Source: Sphingobacteriia bacterium (lineage in GTDB: Bacteria; Bacteroidota; Bacteroidia; Chitinophagales; Chitinophagaceae). Taken from it: a stretch of 36,747 nucleotides of DNA. Location of the stretch: positions 1 through 36,747 of the forward strand of contig CANHJH010000008.1 in the NCBI GenBank assembly GCA_947460365.1, written 5' to 3'. Positions 1 to 8,386 of the stretch are shown here, piece after piece; positions within the stretch are counted from its first letter, which is position 1, and every line of letters starts with the position of its first letter. A model generated the notes under the pieces. That model was not told the DNA's origin. It did not search any database and was given only the letters and a program-made list of their open reading frames with translations. A program made the position numbers and the translations under genes.

Positions 1-347
1 ATTATAATTATCCCCCAAAGGTTTTTTGTTAACCTAATCAATGTGAATTAAGTAATTCCTAATATAATAAAATATATAAAAATATAAAACATTGAAAAAC
101 AATATTATATGAAACAAATTTATTTTAAATCTCCCTAAAATAAATAATAAATTAATTTAGAAAATGTATAAAAAGCATCATTTTATCGTTTCATTAACTG
201 ATTTTGTGTCCAAAACGATAAAAGTTAATTAGCGTCACATACAACTCCTCACATTTTGTGAAAATTAAATTCCATTTAAAAAACGAGTGCGCACTTTTAT
301 TTAACCCAGTATATTTGCACTTCATTTCTTAACAGAGGGAGTAGATT
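1..347. other. AT-rich intergenic region upstream of ffh
   Basis: This stretch is very AT-rich and I see no open reading frame with coding character and no RNA gene. Its only recognisable element is the putative ffh promoter box near its right end. A weak 5-bp hairpin (AGGTT/AACCT, about 19-36) lies near the left edge and could be the end of an upstream transcript, but it has no T-tract. Confidence 0.5.
310..317 (+). promoter_or_regulatory. Bacteroidota -7 box for ffh
   Basis: TATATTTG fits the Bacteroidota -7 consensus TAnnTTTG exactly and ends 30 nt before the ffh ATG. No clear -33 TTTG lies 17-23 bp upstream. An AGAGGGAG stretch just before the ATG resembles a Shine-Dalgarno sequence, which is uncommon in this phylum. 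Confidence 0.6.
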
Positions 348-1670
348 ATGTTTCAAAGTTTATCGGAAAAGTTAGAGTCGGCCTTTAAAAATCTTAAAGG
401 CGAATCAAGGATTAATGAATTAAATATTGCCAATACGGTAAAAGATATTCGCAGAGCATTATTAGATGCCGATGTGAATTTTAAGATAGCCAAAGAGTTT
501 ACTGAAAAAGTAAGAGATAAAGCCGTTGGGGAAAAAGTAATCAATGCCATTAGCCCCGGGCAATTAATGGTTAAAATTGTTCAGGATGAGTTAACTGAAT
601 TAATGGGAGGACAAGAAGCTGCTTTTACTATTGAAGGCAATCCGGCAGTTATTTTAATTGCAGGCTTACAAGGTAGCGGTAAAACCACTTTCACCGGTAA
701 ATTAGCCAACTACCTAAAAAACCAAAAAGGGAAATCTCCGATGGTGGTTGCTGCAGATATTTACCGTCCTGCAGCCATAGACCAGCTAACTGTTTTAGCA
801 GAACAAATAGGCGTAACTATTTATAGCGAACGGGAAAATAAAGATGCGGTTTCAATCGCACAAAACGCCATCAAAGAAGCTAAAGCCACCAATAAAAATG
901 TGGTGATCATTGATACTGCCGGCCGTTTGGCAATTGATGAAGTGATGATGAAGGAAGTTGCGAATGTAAAAGATGCCGTTAAGCCTAATGAGATTTTGTT
1001 TGTGGTTGATGCCATGACCGGACAAGATGCGGTAAATACGGCAAAGGCCTTTAACGATCGCTTAAATTTCTCTGGAGTTGTATTAACAAAATTAGACGGT
1101 GATACAAGAGGTGGAGCTGCTTTATCCATAAAATACACGGTAGACAAACCGATTAAATTTGTGAGCAGTGGCGAAAAAATGGATACGCTCGATGTGTTTT
1201 ATCCTGAAAGGATGGCACAGCGTATTTTAGGAATGGGTGATATCACTACTTTGGTAGAAAAAGCGCAGGCTCAATATAATGAGGCAGAAGCTAAAAAGCT
1301 GGAGAAAAAAATCCGAAAAAATCAATTCGATTTTCAGGATTTTATGGATCAATTGCAGCAGATTAAAAAAATGGGTAACCTGAAAGATTTAATGGGAATG
1401 ATACCCGGCGTTGGGAAAGCCGTAAAAGATATCGATATTAAAGACGATGCATTCAAAGGAATTGAAGCAATGATCAGCTCTATGACGCCTTTTGAAAGAG
1501 CTAATCCAGATGCATTAACTCAAAGCAGAAGGTTAAGAGTAGCTAAAGGAAGTGGAAAAGATATTCAGGACGTAAATGCATTCATGAAGCAATTTGAGCA
1601 AATGAAACAAATGATGAAAATGATGAACAATATGCCAATGGGCGGACGGTTCCCCGGCATAAAACGGTAA
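348..1670 (+). CDS. ffh: signal recognition particle protein Ffh (SRP54)
   Basis: GTPase subunit of the signal recognition particle. It binds 4.5S RNA and the signal sequences of nascent membrane proteins and docks with FtsY for co-translational delivery to SecYEG. Domain order is canonical: an N-terminal four-helix N domain (about 1-90), then the G domain with P-loop GLQGSGKT (106-113), DTAGR (189-193) and TKLDG (247-251), then a methionine-rich M domain from about 300 to the end, whose last 35 residues contain repeated MKQ/MMK segments. At 440 aa it is full length for the family. The ATG at 348 is preceded by an SD-like AGAGGGAG and a TATATTTG box. It is separated from rpsP by that gene's own promoter, so the two are probably independently transcribed. 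Confidence 0.97.
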   Translation: MFQSLSEKLESAFKNLKGESRINELNIANTVKDIRRALLDADVNFKIAKEFTEKVRDKAVGEKVINAISPGQLMVKIVQDELTELMGGQEAAFTIEGNPAVILIAGLQGSGKTTFTGKLANYLKNQKGKSPMVVAADIYRPAAIDQLTVLAEQIGVTIYSERENKDAVSIAQNAIKEAKATNKNVVIIDTAGRLAIDEVMMKEVANVKDAVKPNEILFVVDAMTGQDAVNTAKAFNDRLNFSGVVLTKLDGDTRGGAALSIKYTVDKPIKFVSSGEKMDTLDVFYPERMAQRILGMGDITTLVEKAQAQYNEAEAKKLEKKIRKNQFDFQDFMDQLQQIKKMGNLKDLMGMIPGVGKAVKDIDIKDDAFKGIEAMISSMTPFERANPDALTQSRRLRVAKGSGKDIQDVNAFMKQFEQMKQMMKMMNNMPMGGRFPGIKR

Positions 1671-1694
1671 CTCGGTTCATTATTTATTTTTTTC

Positions 1695-1726
1695 TTTGGA
1701 TAAACTACCAAATTAATATACTTTTG
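1695..1726 (+). promoter_or_regulatory. rpsP promoter (-33 TTTG / -7 TACTTTTG)
   Basis: TTTG at 1695-1698 and TACTTTTG at 1719-1726 are separated by 20 bp, matching the Bacteroidota two-part promoter. The resulting leader of about 50 nt contains a small hairpin, CTGGT-TTCT-ACCAG, at 1731-1744. I cannot tell whether that hairpin is regulatory. Confidence 0.65.
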
Positions 1727-1781
1727 CATTCTGGTTTCTACCAGATTAATTAATTTATTAACAGCCCTTAAATTTCTATTT

Positions 1782-2243
1782 ATGGCAGTAAAGATGAGAC
1801 TCCAAAGACACGGGAGTAAAAAAAGACCATTCTACTTCATCGTAGTAGCAGATGGCAGAGCACCAAGAGATGGTAAATTCATCGCAAAACTTGGCACTTA
1901 CAACCCATTAACAGTTCCTGCAACTATTCAGTTAGATCGTCAGAAATCATTAGAGTGGTTGAACAAAGGAGCACAACCTACCGACACAGTTCGTAGAATC
2001 CTTTCTTTTAAAGGCGTAATGTACCTTAAACACCTTTTACGTGGTGTTAAATTAGGTTTGTTTGATGATGCTACTGCAATGGCTAAGTTTCAAACTTGGC
2101 ATACAGACCACGAAGCTAGTATCACTCGCAGAAATGATGAGCATAAGAGCAAACAACGCGCTAAGAAAGTATACGTTCCAGTGGTAAAGAAAGTAGAAGC
2201 TAAAGCCGAAGAAGCTGCTCCAGAAGCACCTGCTGAAGCCTAG
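1782..2243 (+). CDS. rpsP: 30S ribosomal protein S16
   Basis: Structural protein of the small ribosomal subunit that helps fold 16S rRNA during 30S assembly. The N-terminal 85 residues carry the family hallmark ([14 protein letters not shown] at 5-18, [14 protein letters not shown] and LGTYNP). The 153-residue length exceeds the roughly 80-90 of the core family because of a C-terminal tail, first basic (about 115-137) then Ala/Glu/Pro-rich (138-153). A strong intrinsic terminator follows the gene, so most transcripts should be monocistronic even though rimM lies next. Confidence 0.97.
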   Translation: MAVKMRLQRHGSKKRPFYFIVVADGRAPRDGKFIAKLGTYNPLTVPATIQLDRQKSLEWLNKGAQPTDTVRRILSFKGVMYLKHLLRGVKLGLFDDATAMAKFQTWHTDHEASITRRNDEHKSKQRAKKVYVPVVKKVEAKAEEAAPEAPAEA

Positions 2244-2263
2244 TTTTATTTAATTTATTTTTG

Positions 2264-2296
2264 AAAGGGTTCGATTTTTTCGAACCCTTTTTTTTT
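2264..2296 (+). terminator. intrinsic terminator after rpsP
   Basis: Perfect 11-bp stem AAAGGGTTCGA (2264-2274) / TCGAACCCTTT (2280-2290) with a TTTTT loop, followed by a T-run to 2296. It ends the rpsP transcript and separates it from rimM. Confidence 0.9.
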
Positions 2297-2341
2297 GCCT
2301 TATTTGGTTAGACCTACCATCCATTTTGTAACTTGCACCCA

Positions 2342-2860
2342 ATGAAAGAATATATCCATATCGGTAAAATTGTTGCAGCATTTGGACTGAAAGGCGAAGT
2401 AATTATTACCCATTCCCTCGGTAAAAAAACAGCATTCACAGGCGTTGCCGCTTTATTTGTAGAAGAAGTGAAAGGCTCCTATTTACCCTATTTCATTGAG
2501 TCTTCCAAAGCCAAAGACCAGGAAGAAATGTATGTGAAATTAGAGGGGATTAATACAAAAGAAGCCGCTGCCAGATTAAATACCAGAGCGGTTTGGCTGC
2601 TCGATGCTGATTTTAGAAAACTTGCCGGTAAAAATGCACCCATTTCATTACTAGGGTATAACATAATTACCGATGAAGCCGAAGACCTCGGTCCAATTGA
2701 AGAAGTAATTGAACAACCTCATCAGGTTTTATTAAGAATTTCGTTAGATGGTAATGAAGCATTAATTCCATTGCACCAGGAAACACTCGATAAAATTGAC
2801 CATCCTAAAAAACGCGTTTATGTTACACTGCCCGATGGCTTATTAGATGTGTATCGTTAA
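2342..2860 (+). CDS. rimM: 16S rRNA processing protein RimM
   Basis: Ribosome maturation factor that binds S19 and assists late assembly of the 30S head. The protein has the expected N-terminal RimM barrel (IHIGKIVAAFGLKGEVII at about 4-21) and a C-terminal PRC-barrel-like half, with the conserved LLGYNIITDE and LIPLHQETLDKID segments. I chose the ATG at 2342 (MKEYIH, 172 aa). An in-frame TTG three codons upstream is less likely and overlaps a weak promoter-like TAACTTGC (2329-2336). The gene is preceded by the rpsP terminator and followed after 3 nt by dinB. Confidence 0.93.
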   Translation: MKEYIHIGKIVAAFGLKGEVIITHSLGKKTAFTGVAALFVEEVKGSYLPYFIESSKAKDQEEMYVKLEGINTKEAAARLNTRAVWLLDADFRKLAGKNAPISLLGYNIITDEAEDLGPIEEVIEQPHQVLLRISLDGNEALIPLHQETLDKIDHPKKRVYVTLPDGLLDVYR

Positions 2861-2863
2861 CTA

Positions 2864-4027
2864 ATGACTACTCCACAGCGCTATATCGCCCATTTAGATT
2901 TAGATTCTTTTTTTGTGAGTGTAGAAATGTTGATCGATCCCTCACTTAAAGGCAAGGCTGTGATAGTTGGTGGAACCCGTGAAAGGGGAGTAGTAACCAC
3001 TTGTAGTTATGAAGCCCGCAAATTTGGCGTGCGGAGTGCAATGCCCATGCACAAAGCAATGAAGCTCTGTCCACATGCACTAATTGTAAAAAGCACAAGA
3101 GGCGAATACAGCCGATATTCTCGATGGGTCACTGAAATTATTGCGGCAAAAGCACCCTTGTTTGAAAAAGCCTCCATCGACGAATTTTATATCGATTTAA
3201 CTGGAATGGATAAATACTTTGATCCACTTAAATGGACCATCGCGCTTCGAGAAGAAATTATAACTACAACCCAATTGCCTATTTCATTCGGATTGGCATC
3301 TAATAAAATGGTAGCCAAAATTGCTACTGATGAAGCAAAACCCAATGGATATCTATTTGTAAAACCCGGAATGGAAAAAATATTTTTGGCTCCTTTGCCG
3401 GTTAATAAGTTTTCTGGAGTGGGAGAGGCCCTGCATGATAAGCTGAAATCAATGGGTATCTTTACGATTCAGCAATTAAGCGAAACACCTATTACAGTTC
3501 TTGAAAATAAAATTGGTAAATCAGGCGTAGATCTCTGGAAAAAATCACAAGGTATACATGAAGGAATCGTACAACCTTATCATGAATCTAAATCCATCTC
3601 CACCGAAAATACATTTGAAACCAACCAGACCGATGAGGCATTTTTATTAAGCGAATTAGTCAGGATGACCGAAAAAGTTGCGTATGAATTAAGGAGCGAT
3701 AAAAAATTAACCGGATGTATGGCAGTTAAAATACGCTATGCAAACTTCGAAACTACTTCCAAACAAACCGCTATAAACTATACACTTAGGGATGATGAAT
3801 TGATCCCAATCGCCAAAGACCTTTTTAATAAACTATATCGAAAAGGAGAACCCATTCGGCTATTGGGCGTTCGGCTCTCCGAATTAACCAGCCATGTGCT
3901 ACAGGGTAGTTTGTTTACCGAAGATGAAAAGAAAAACCAACTATACAAAGCCATTGATGAGGTTAAAAATTTGTTTGGCAAATCAGCACTTAAAAAAGCC
4001 AGAACCATTACGGGAAAAAAAATCTAA
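2864..4027 (+). CDS. dinB: Y-family DNA polymerase IV
   Basis: Error-prone translesion DNA polymerase. The palm motif HLDLDSFF (10-17, metal-binding Asp12) and the SIDE motif (104-107, Asp106/Glu107) mark an active Y-family enzyme. The finger and thumb segments follow, then the little-finger domain (about 240-345). A candidate beta-clamp-binding peptide, QGSLF, lies at 347-351. The 387-residue length fits Pol IV plus a short tail. The start is 3 nt after the rimM stop, so the genes are probably co-transcribed and possibly translationally coupled. This is unusual, because trmD is a common rimM neighbour elsewhere. I see no LexA-type operator, so SOS control is not supported by the sequence. 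Confidence 0.93.
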   Translation: MTTPQRYIAHLDLDSFFVSVEMLIDPSLKGKAVIVGGTRERGVVTTCSYEARKFGVRSAMPMHKAMKLCPHALIVKSTRGEYSRYSRWVTEIIAAKAPLFEKASIDEFYIDLTGMDKYFDPLKWTIALREEIITTTQLPISFGLASNKMVAKIATDEAKPNGYLFVKPGMEKIFLAPLPVNKFSGVGEALHDKLKSMGIFTIQQLSETPITVLENKIGKSGVDLWKKSQGIHEGIVQPYHESKSISTENTFETNQTDEAFLLSELVRMTEKVAYELRSDKKLTGCMAVKIRYANFETTSKQTAINYTLRDDELIPIAKDLFNKLYRKGEPIRLLGVRLSELTSHVLQGSLFTEDEKKNQLYKAIDEVKNLFGKSALKKARTITGKKI

Positions 4028-4047
4028 CATTCCAGCTGAATATTAGT

Positions 4048-4062
4048 CTACTTATTTAGTAG
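4048..4062. promoter_or_regulatory. palindrome in peroxiredoxin promoter
   Basis: CTACT-TATTT-AGTAG, a 15-bp inverted repeat, lies just upstream of the peroxiredoxin -7 box. Its position suits an operator, or it may be a short terminator hairpin for dinB. It does not match OxyR or PerR consensus sites as I know them. Confidence 0.3.
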
Positions 4063-4068
4063 AATATG

Positions 4069-4076
4069 TATATTTG
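4069..4076 (+). promoter_or_regulatory. -7 box for peroxiredoxin gene
   Basis: TATATTTG matches TAnnTTTG. It overlaps the TTG at 4074 that would otherwise extend the reading frame, so it decides the start in favour of the ATG at 4095. Confidence 0.65.
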
Positions 4077-4094
4077 TATTCTAATACAAAAAAT

Positions 4095-4730
4095 ATGAGT
4101 ATACGTTTAGGGGATATTGCTCCCAACTTCAAAGCAAAAACAAGTACAGGCGATATTGATTTTTATGAATTTCTGGGAGATTCTTGGGGGGTGTTATTTT
4201 CACATCCTGCTGATTATACGCCGGTATGTACCACCGAATTGGGTAAAACAGCCTTATTACAGGGAGAGTTTGAAAAGCGCAATGTAAAAGTATTGGCCTT
4301 GAGTGTAGATAGTATTGGTAGACATGAAGGCTGGATCAAAGACATCAACGAAACACAACATACTACAGTAGGATTTCCTATTGTAGCAGATGAAGATAAA
4401 AGCATAGCCAATGCTTATGGTATGATTCATCCAAATGCCTCAGAAACATTCACCGTTCGTTCCTTGTTCATCATCGGACCCGATAAAAAAGTAAAGCTGA
4501 TGATTACTTACCCAGCATCTACCGGAAGAAATTTTTATGAAGTACTTCGTGTGATCGATTCTTTACAATTAACTGCTCAATACAGTGTAGCAACACCGGC
4601 AGATTGGAAAGACGGAGAAGATGTAATTGTGGTGCCTGCTGTGAGTACAGAAGATGCTATTCAAAAATTCCCCAAAGGTGTTAATGTAGTAAAACCATAT
4701 TTAAGGTATACGCCCCAACCCAATAAATAA
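4095..4730 (+). CDS. 1-Cys peroxiredoxin (Prx6/AhpC-TSA family)
   Basis: Cytosolic thiol peroxidase reducing H2O2 and organic or peroxynitrite-type peroxides. The active site HPADYTPVCTTE (37-48, peroxidatic Cys45) fits the PxxxT/SxxC signature. The long C-terminal part (about 140-211, with DWKDGEDVIVVPAVS and KPYLRYTPQP) is typical of the Prx6 subfamily. I find no clear resolving Cys. The ATG at 4095 gives 211 aa; the longer frame from TTG at 4074 would start inside the promoter box. The gene stands alone, with its own promoter and a strong terminator. Confidence 0.93.
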   Translation: MSIRLGDIAPNFKAKTSTGDIDFYEFLGDSWGVLFSHPADYTPVCTTELGKTALLQGEFEKRNVKVLALSVDSIGRHEGWIKDINETQHTTVGFPIVADEDKSIANAYGMIHPNASETFTVRSLFIIGPDKKVKLMITYPASTGRNFYEVLRVIDSLQLTAQYSVATPADWKDGEDVIVVPAVSTEDAIQKFPKGVNVVKPYLRYTPQPNK

Positions 4731-4737
4731 TTCAGGT

Positions 4738-4766
4738 AGAGACGCCATGTTGGCGTCTCTTTTTTT
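4738..4766 (+). terminator. terminator formed by a GACGCCA palindrome
   Basis: A 10-bp stem AGAGACGCCA (4738-4747) / TGGCGTCTCT (4751-4760) with a 3-nt loop, followed by a T-run to 4766. It terminates the peroxiredoxin transcript. The same palindrome recurs after nuoD, and a decayed copy follows the ABC permease gene. Confidence 0.85.
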
Positions 4767-4780
4767 GCGTGTCTTTGTAA

Positions 4781-4987
4781 TTAATATCTTTTAAAAACAG
4801 AAAAAATATTTCTATCCACCTTTTGATGTACAAAATCAGAAGTGTTATAGGCCACTTCTATCATAGCAATTGCAGTATTCAATTTTTCATCAATTGATTT
4901 GTCAAACCAAAATTGATGTTCAATATTCCCATCTCTAGCTTGATTTCTAGAAGCAATCGCTAAAATGTCTTCAAATTTTCTCGCCAT
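4781..4987 (-). CDS. small hypothetical protein
   Basis: A 68-residue frame from an ATG at 4987; a TTG would add five residues. I do not recognise the family. The product is hydrophilic and predicted mainly helical, with no signal peptide or membrane segment and a basic, aromatic C-terminus (DRNIFSVFKRY). It has its own AT-rich upstream region and lies opposite the peroxiredoxin terminator. It may be a real orphan or a remnant of a longer gene. Confidence 0.4.
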   Translation of the reverse strand: MARKFEDILAIASRNQARDGNIEHQFWFDKSIDEKLNTAIAMIEVAYNTSDFVHQKVDRNIFSVFKRY

Positions 4988-5194
4988 AACAAAAATCTTC
5001 AAATAATGCTAATTCAATTAAATAGCCATTTTTAGATGCGCTGCTAACGAAACATGTATAGTTGAATTTTGAACTGATGAAAACTGAAATTAGTAATGCA
5101 ACTCAATAAACTTTTAGCAAATGCTATATTCCTATAATTTAAAAATTCATTTATTAAAAAAAACATTTAATTTAACTAAAATAATATCACCAAC

Positions 5195-6487
5195 ATGCAA
5201 AAAAGTTTACTATTCATTTATTTGTTCATCTCTTCTATCACTGCATTTTCACAAAAAACATTGCTTCATTGCGGGCAATTAATTGATGTGAAAAATCAAT
5301 CGGTATTAAAAGAAATGACCATCATTACTGACGGCGCTAAAATAGTGGATGTTCAAAAAGGATATATAAAACCCTCAGAAACTGATAAAGTGGTAGATCT
5401 TACCAAATTAACTGTTATGCCCGGTTTAATTGATATGCATGTACATATTGAAAGTGAAACAGGCCCTGCCAACTATTTAAATGGCTTTACCTGGAATGTG
5501 AGTGATTACGCTTTTCAATCGGTAGTGTTTGCTCAAAAAACATTGATGAGTGGATTCACTGCTGTTCGTGATTTAGGCGGTACCGGTGCTAATATTTCTT
5601 TACGTAATGCCATTAATAAAGGTTGGATTACCGGACCAAGGGTATATACTGCCGGAAAATCTATTGCTACAACCGGTGGACATGCCGACCCTACCAACAA
5701 CTACAGACGAGATCTAATGGGTGATCCTGGGCCTAAAGAAGGCGTTGTTAACGGGGTGGAAGATTGTGCCAAAGCAGTTCGTCAACGTTACAAAGAAGGT
5801 TCCGATTTAATTAAAATTACGGCAACCGGTGGGGTGTTAAGCATGGCAAAAGATGGAAGCGGTGCTCAATTCACCGAAGCAGAGGTTAAAGCAATTGTTG
5901 AAACTGCAAAAGACTATGGATTTAAAGTTGCTGCACATGCTCATGGAGCAGAGGGCATGAAACGTGCAGTATTAGCCGGAGTAAACTCTATTGAGCATGG
6001 CACTTATATGTCGGAAGAAGTGATGGATTTAATGAAACAAAAAGGTGCTTATTTAGTGCCTACCATTATTGCAGGTAAGTCTTCTGCCGACTCCGCCAAA
6101 AAGCCCGGTTATTACCCCGAAATTGTTCGGGCAAAAGCCTTAGTAGTAGGTAATTATATTCAGGCAACTTTTGCGAAAGCATATAAGCGCGGAGTAAAAA
6201 TTGCATTTGGAACAGATGCCGGTGTATATGCACATGGAAAAAATTGGTTAGAATTTGTTTATATGACCGAAGCTGGTATGCCAATTTTGGAAGCTATTAA
6301 AACTGCTACCGTAAATGCTGCTGACTTACTAGGCGATGATAATATTGGGAGTATTGAAAAAGATAAATTAGCTGATATTATTGCAGTAGAAGGCGATCCG
6401 GTTAAAGATGTAACCAGCATGGGACGTGTAAAATTTGTAATGAAAAATGGGGTAGTGGAGAAGCCTTTTACAGCTGCTCAAAAATAA
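5195..6487 (+). CDS. secreted metal-dependent amidohydrolase
   Basis: Amidohydrolase-superfamily enzyme of the imidazolonepropionase-like/Xaa-Pro dipeptidase-type group. The sequence suggests export: an N-terminal signal peptide of about 19 residues ends in AFSQ. All expected metal ligands are visible: HVH (82-84), Lys207 in LIKITATGG (candidate carboxylated lysine), HAH (248-250), His268 in SIEHGTY and Asp341 in FGTDAG. The C-terminal strand returns to the composite beta-sandwich (ADIIAVEGDP). Length (430 aa) is normal. Relatives cleave C-terminal amino acids from dipeptides or act on cyclic amides, so the substrate is not determined here. It is transcribed alone and converges on the pseudouridine synthase gene. 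Confidence 0.9.
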   Translation: MQKSLLFIYLFISSITAFSQKTLLHCGQLIDVKNQSVLKEMTIITDGAKIVDVQKGYIKPSETDKVVDLTKLTVMPGLIDMHVHIESETGPANYLNGFTWNVSDYAFQSVVFAQKTLMSGFTAVRDLGGTGANISLRNAINKGWITGPRVYTAGKSIATTGGHADPTNNYRRDLMGDPGPKEGVVNGVEDCAKAVRQRYKEGSDLIKITATGGVLSMAKDGSGAQFTEAEVKAIVETAKDYGFKVAAHAHGAEGMKRAVLAGVNSIEHGTYMSEEVMDLMKQKGAYLVPTIIAGKSSADSAKKPGYYPEIVRAKALVVGNYIQATFAKAYKRGVKIAFGTDAGVYAHGKNWLEFVYMTEAGMPILEAIKTATVNAADLLGDDNIGSIEKDKLADIIAVEGDPVKDVTSMGRVKFVMKNGVVEKPFTAAQK

Positions 6488-6505
6488 AAACATCCCATTA
6501 AATAA

Positions 6506-7216
6506 TTACCCTTTCCATTTCCTTAATTGCTGCAATAACGCTTTTAAATCTTTAGGTATAGGGGCTTCCAGATTATATTGGTGGCCCTTATACTCAAAAT
6601 TTAAGCGATGCGAATGCAATGCCAATCTGGCTAAGATTGGCTTTTCTTCCTCTGCTACTTTTGCTAATTTAAAATTCCGTTTGATAGAACTTAACAATAT
6701 CGGTTTAGGATCACCATATATTTCATCACAAACAATGGAGTGACCTATATGTTGCATGTGCACCCTAATTTGATGCGTTCTTCCTGTATGTATCTGAAAT
6801 TGTACCCACGAGAATAATCGGAAAGATTCTAACACTTCATAATCGGTGAGTGATGGCTTACCTTTTACATGGGTAAGCATTTTAGTTGCTTTACCCGGAT
6901 GCTCCATAATTGCAGCATCAATTGTTCCTGTTGGATTCATCATTTGCCCATATACCAACCCTACATAAAATTTGTCCATATCCCTACCTTCAAATAGCAG
7001 CGATAGCGCTTTGTGGGCTTCCTCATTCTTCGCAAAAATAATTACACCGCTGGTATCTCTATCTATTCTATGAACAGTAAAAATATTCCCGTATTTGTTT
7101 TTCAAAATACTTTTTAAGGAGATTTCCTGTCCCATTCTATCGGGTATACTCAACAATCCGGATGGTTTATTGAGGGCTATAAAGTCTTCGTTTTCAAAAA
7201 TAATATCTAACTGCAT
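6506..7216 (-). CDS. RluA-family pseudouridine synthase
   Basis: Converts uridine to pseudouridine in rRNA or tRNA. The catalytic motif HRIDRDTSG (49-57, Asp52) and the HTGRTHQIRVH motif define the RluA family. At 236 aa it consists only of the catalytic domain, without an S4 RNA-binding domain, like RluA or TruC rather than RluD. The exact target uridine cannot be assigned. Its ATG lies 3 nt after the stop of the upstream RluB-like gene, so the pair is almost certainly an operon with possible translational coupling. Confidence 0.9.
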   Translation of the reverse strand: MQLDIIFENEDFIALNKPSGLLSIPDRMGQEISLKSILKNKYGNIFTVHRIDRDTSGVIIFAKNEEAHKALSLLFEGRDMDKFYVGLVYGQMMNPTGTIDAAIMEHPGKATKMLTHVKGKPSLTDYEVLESFRLFSWVQFQIHTGRTHQIRVHMQHIGHSIVCDEIYGDPKPILLSSIKRNFKLAKVAEEEKPILARLALHSHRLNFEYKGHQYNLEAPIPKDLKALLQQLRKWKG

Positions 7217-7219
7217 AGT

Positions 7220-8317
7220 CTATTCGGCTGTCTTGTTTTTTCTGATGAATGACTTATTCATGAATTTTAGTAAACGAACTTCTTTCTCATTTAAGAAACG
7301 CCATTTACTTCTTTCTACATTTTTCTTGGTAAGATTGGCAAACATCACTCTGTCTAATGCCTTTACATCATAGCCTAAATGTTCAAAAATTCTTCTTACA
7401 ATTCTATTCCTGCCACTATGAATTTCTATACCTACTACATTTTTGGTTTTGGCATCTGCATACCCAACTGAGTCGGCGGCTACAAAACCATCTTCTAAAG
7501 TTACACCACTAACAATGAGGTCTAAATCCTTTTTAGTTACAGGTTTGTCGAGCGTTACTTCGTAAATTTTCTTTACTTCAAACGAAGGGTGGGTAAGCTT
7601 TTGAGCCAATTCTCCGTCATTGGTCAGTAATAAAACTCCGGTGGTATTTCTATCTAAACGCCCAACTGGGTAAACTCTTTCAGGGGTTGCATGTTTAATT
7701 AAATCGAGTACGGTTTTTCTGCCCTGTGGGTCACTAGCCGTAGTAATAAAATCCTTCGGTTTGTTTAATAAAATATACACCGAATTTTTTTGTAAGAAAA
7801 CAGCTTTCCCTTTTACAACTACTTTGTCTGACTGGGTAACTTTTAACCCTGGTTCAAATATTTTATCGCCATTTACAGTTACTTTGCCGGCTTTTACCAA
7901 TTCTGCTGCTTCTCTTCTTCCACATACACCGGCATGTGCTATATACTTATTAAGCGGCATCTGTTCAGTTGCAACCGAATGTTCCTCTTTTTGATTTCGT
8001 GATGCAGCTGCCGGAGCCGATTGTTTAGTAGTGTTGGTTTTAAAATCTCTTTTATCTATGGCAGCTTTTTGGGGTCTTTCTCCAGCCACATGTTTATCTG
8101 CTTTGGGTATACCTTTTGAAATAGGTTTAACACGTTTGTCTTCGGGTTTTTCCCAAACTTCTCCACGTGCTTTGGCTTTTTTCTTTTCCCTCATTTCTTC
8201 ACCCGCTGCGCGGGCTTCAGCCTTTACTTTTCGCTTTTCTTGGCGCATCGCCTCTTTAATAGCACTACCTTTTTTCTGATTGGTAAATTTGCTGAAATTG
8301 TCGGTTCTTTTTTGCAT
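7220..8317 (-). CDS. RsuA/RluB-family 23S/16S rRNA pseudouridine synthase
   Basis: Pseudouridine synthase with an S4 domain (about 120-170, beginning MPLNKYIAHAGVCGRREA) and a catalytic domain bearing GRLDRNTTG (219-227, catalytic Asp222). RluB or RluE/F-like activity on 23S rRNA is likely, but the site is not certain. The first 115 residues are an unusual, highly charged Lys/Arg/Glu/Ala-rich extension with no recognisable fold, which may be disordered and RNA-binding. Similar basic extensions are common in Bacteroidota members of the family. It is first in a two-gene unit with the RluA-family gene. Confidence 0.9.
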   Translation of the reverse strand: MQKRTDNFSKFTNQKKGSAIKEAMRQEKRKVKAEARAAGEEMREKKKAKARGEVWEKPEDKRVKPISKGIPKADKHVAGERPQKAAIDKRDFKTNTTKQSAPAAASRNQKEEHSVATEQMPLNKYIAHAGVCGRREAAELVKAGKVTVNGDKIFEPGLKVTQSDKVVVKGKAVFLQKNSVYILLNKPKDFITTASDPQGRKTVLDLIKHATPERVYPVGRLDRNTTGVLLLTNDGELAQKLTHPSFEVKKIYEVTLDKPVTKKDLDLIVSGVTLEDGFVAADSVGYADAKTKNVVGIEIHSGRNRIVRRIFEHLGYDVKALDRVMFANLTKKNVERSKWRFLNEKEVRLLKFMNKSFIRKNKTAE

Positions 8318-8350
8318 GTTTTTTAGTTTGCTGTTTTACAACAGGGTTTT

Positions 8351-8386
8351 TAAGTCAAAAGTCAAAAATTTTAATTTTGACTTTTA
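8351..8386. repeat. GTCAAAA-type repeat forming a hairpin at rlmN 3' end
   Basis: Tandem GTCAAAA units followed by their inverse give an 11-bp stem, AAAAGTCAAAA (8357-8367) / TTTTGACTTTT (8375-8385). The right arm encodes the last residues of RlmN (KSQN) and its stop. Similar tracts occur at 25075-25138 and 35010-35062. Confidence 0.6.

Noticed and set aside
2264-2296. tRNA-like GGTTCGA motif
   Set aside because: It is one arm of a perfect terminator hairpin; no cloverleaf can be formed around it. I found no tRNA or rRNA gene in the window.
7095-8279. Plus-strand ORFs opposite the pseudouridine synthase genes
   Set aside because: They mirror strong coding frames on the other strand and show no family similarity or start signals.
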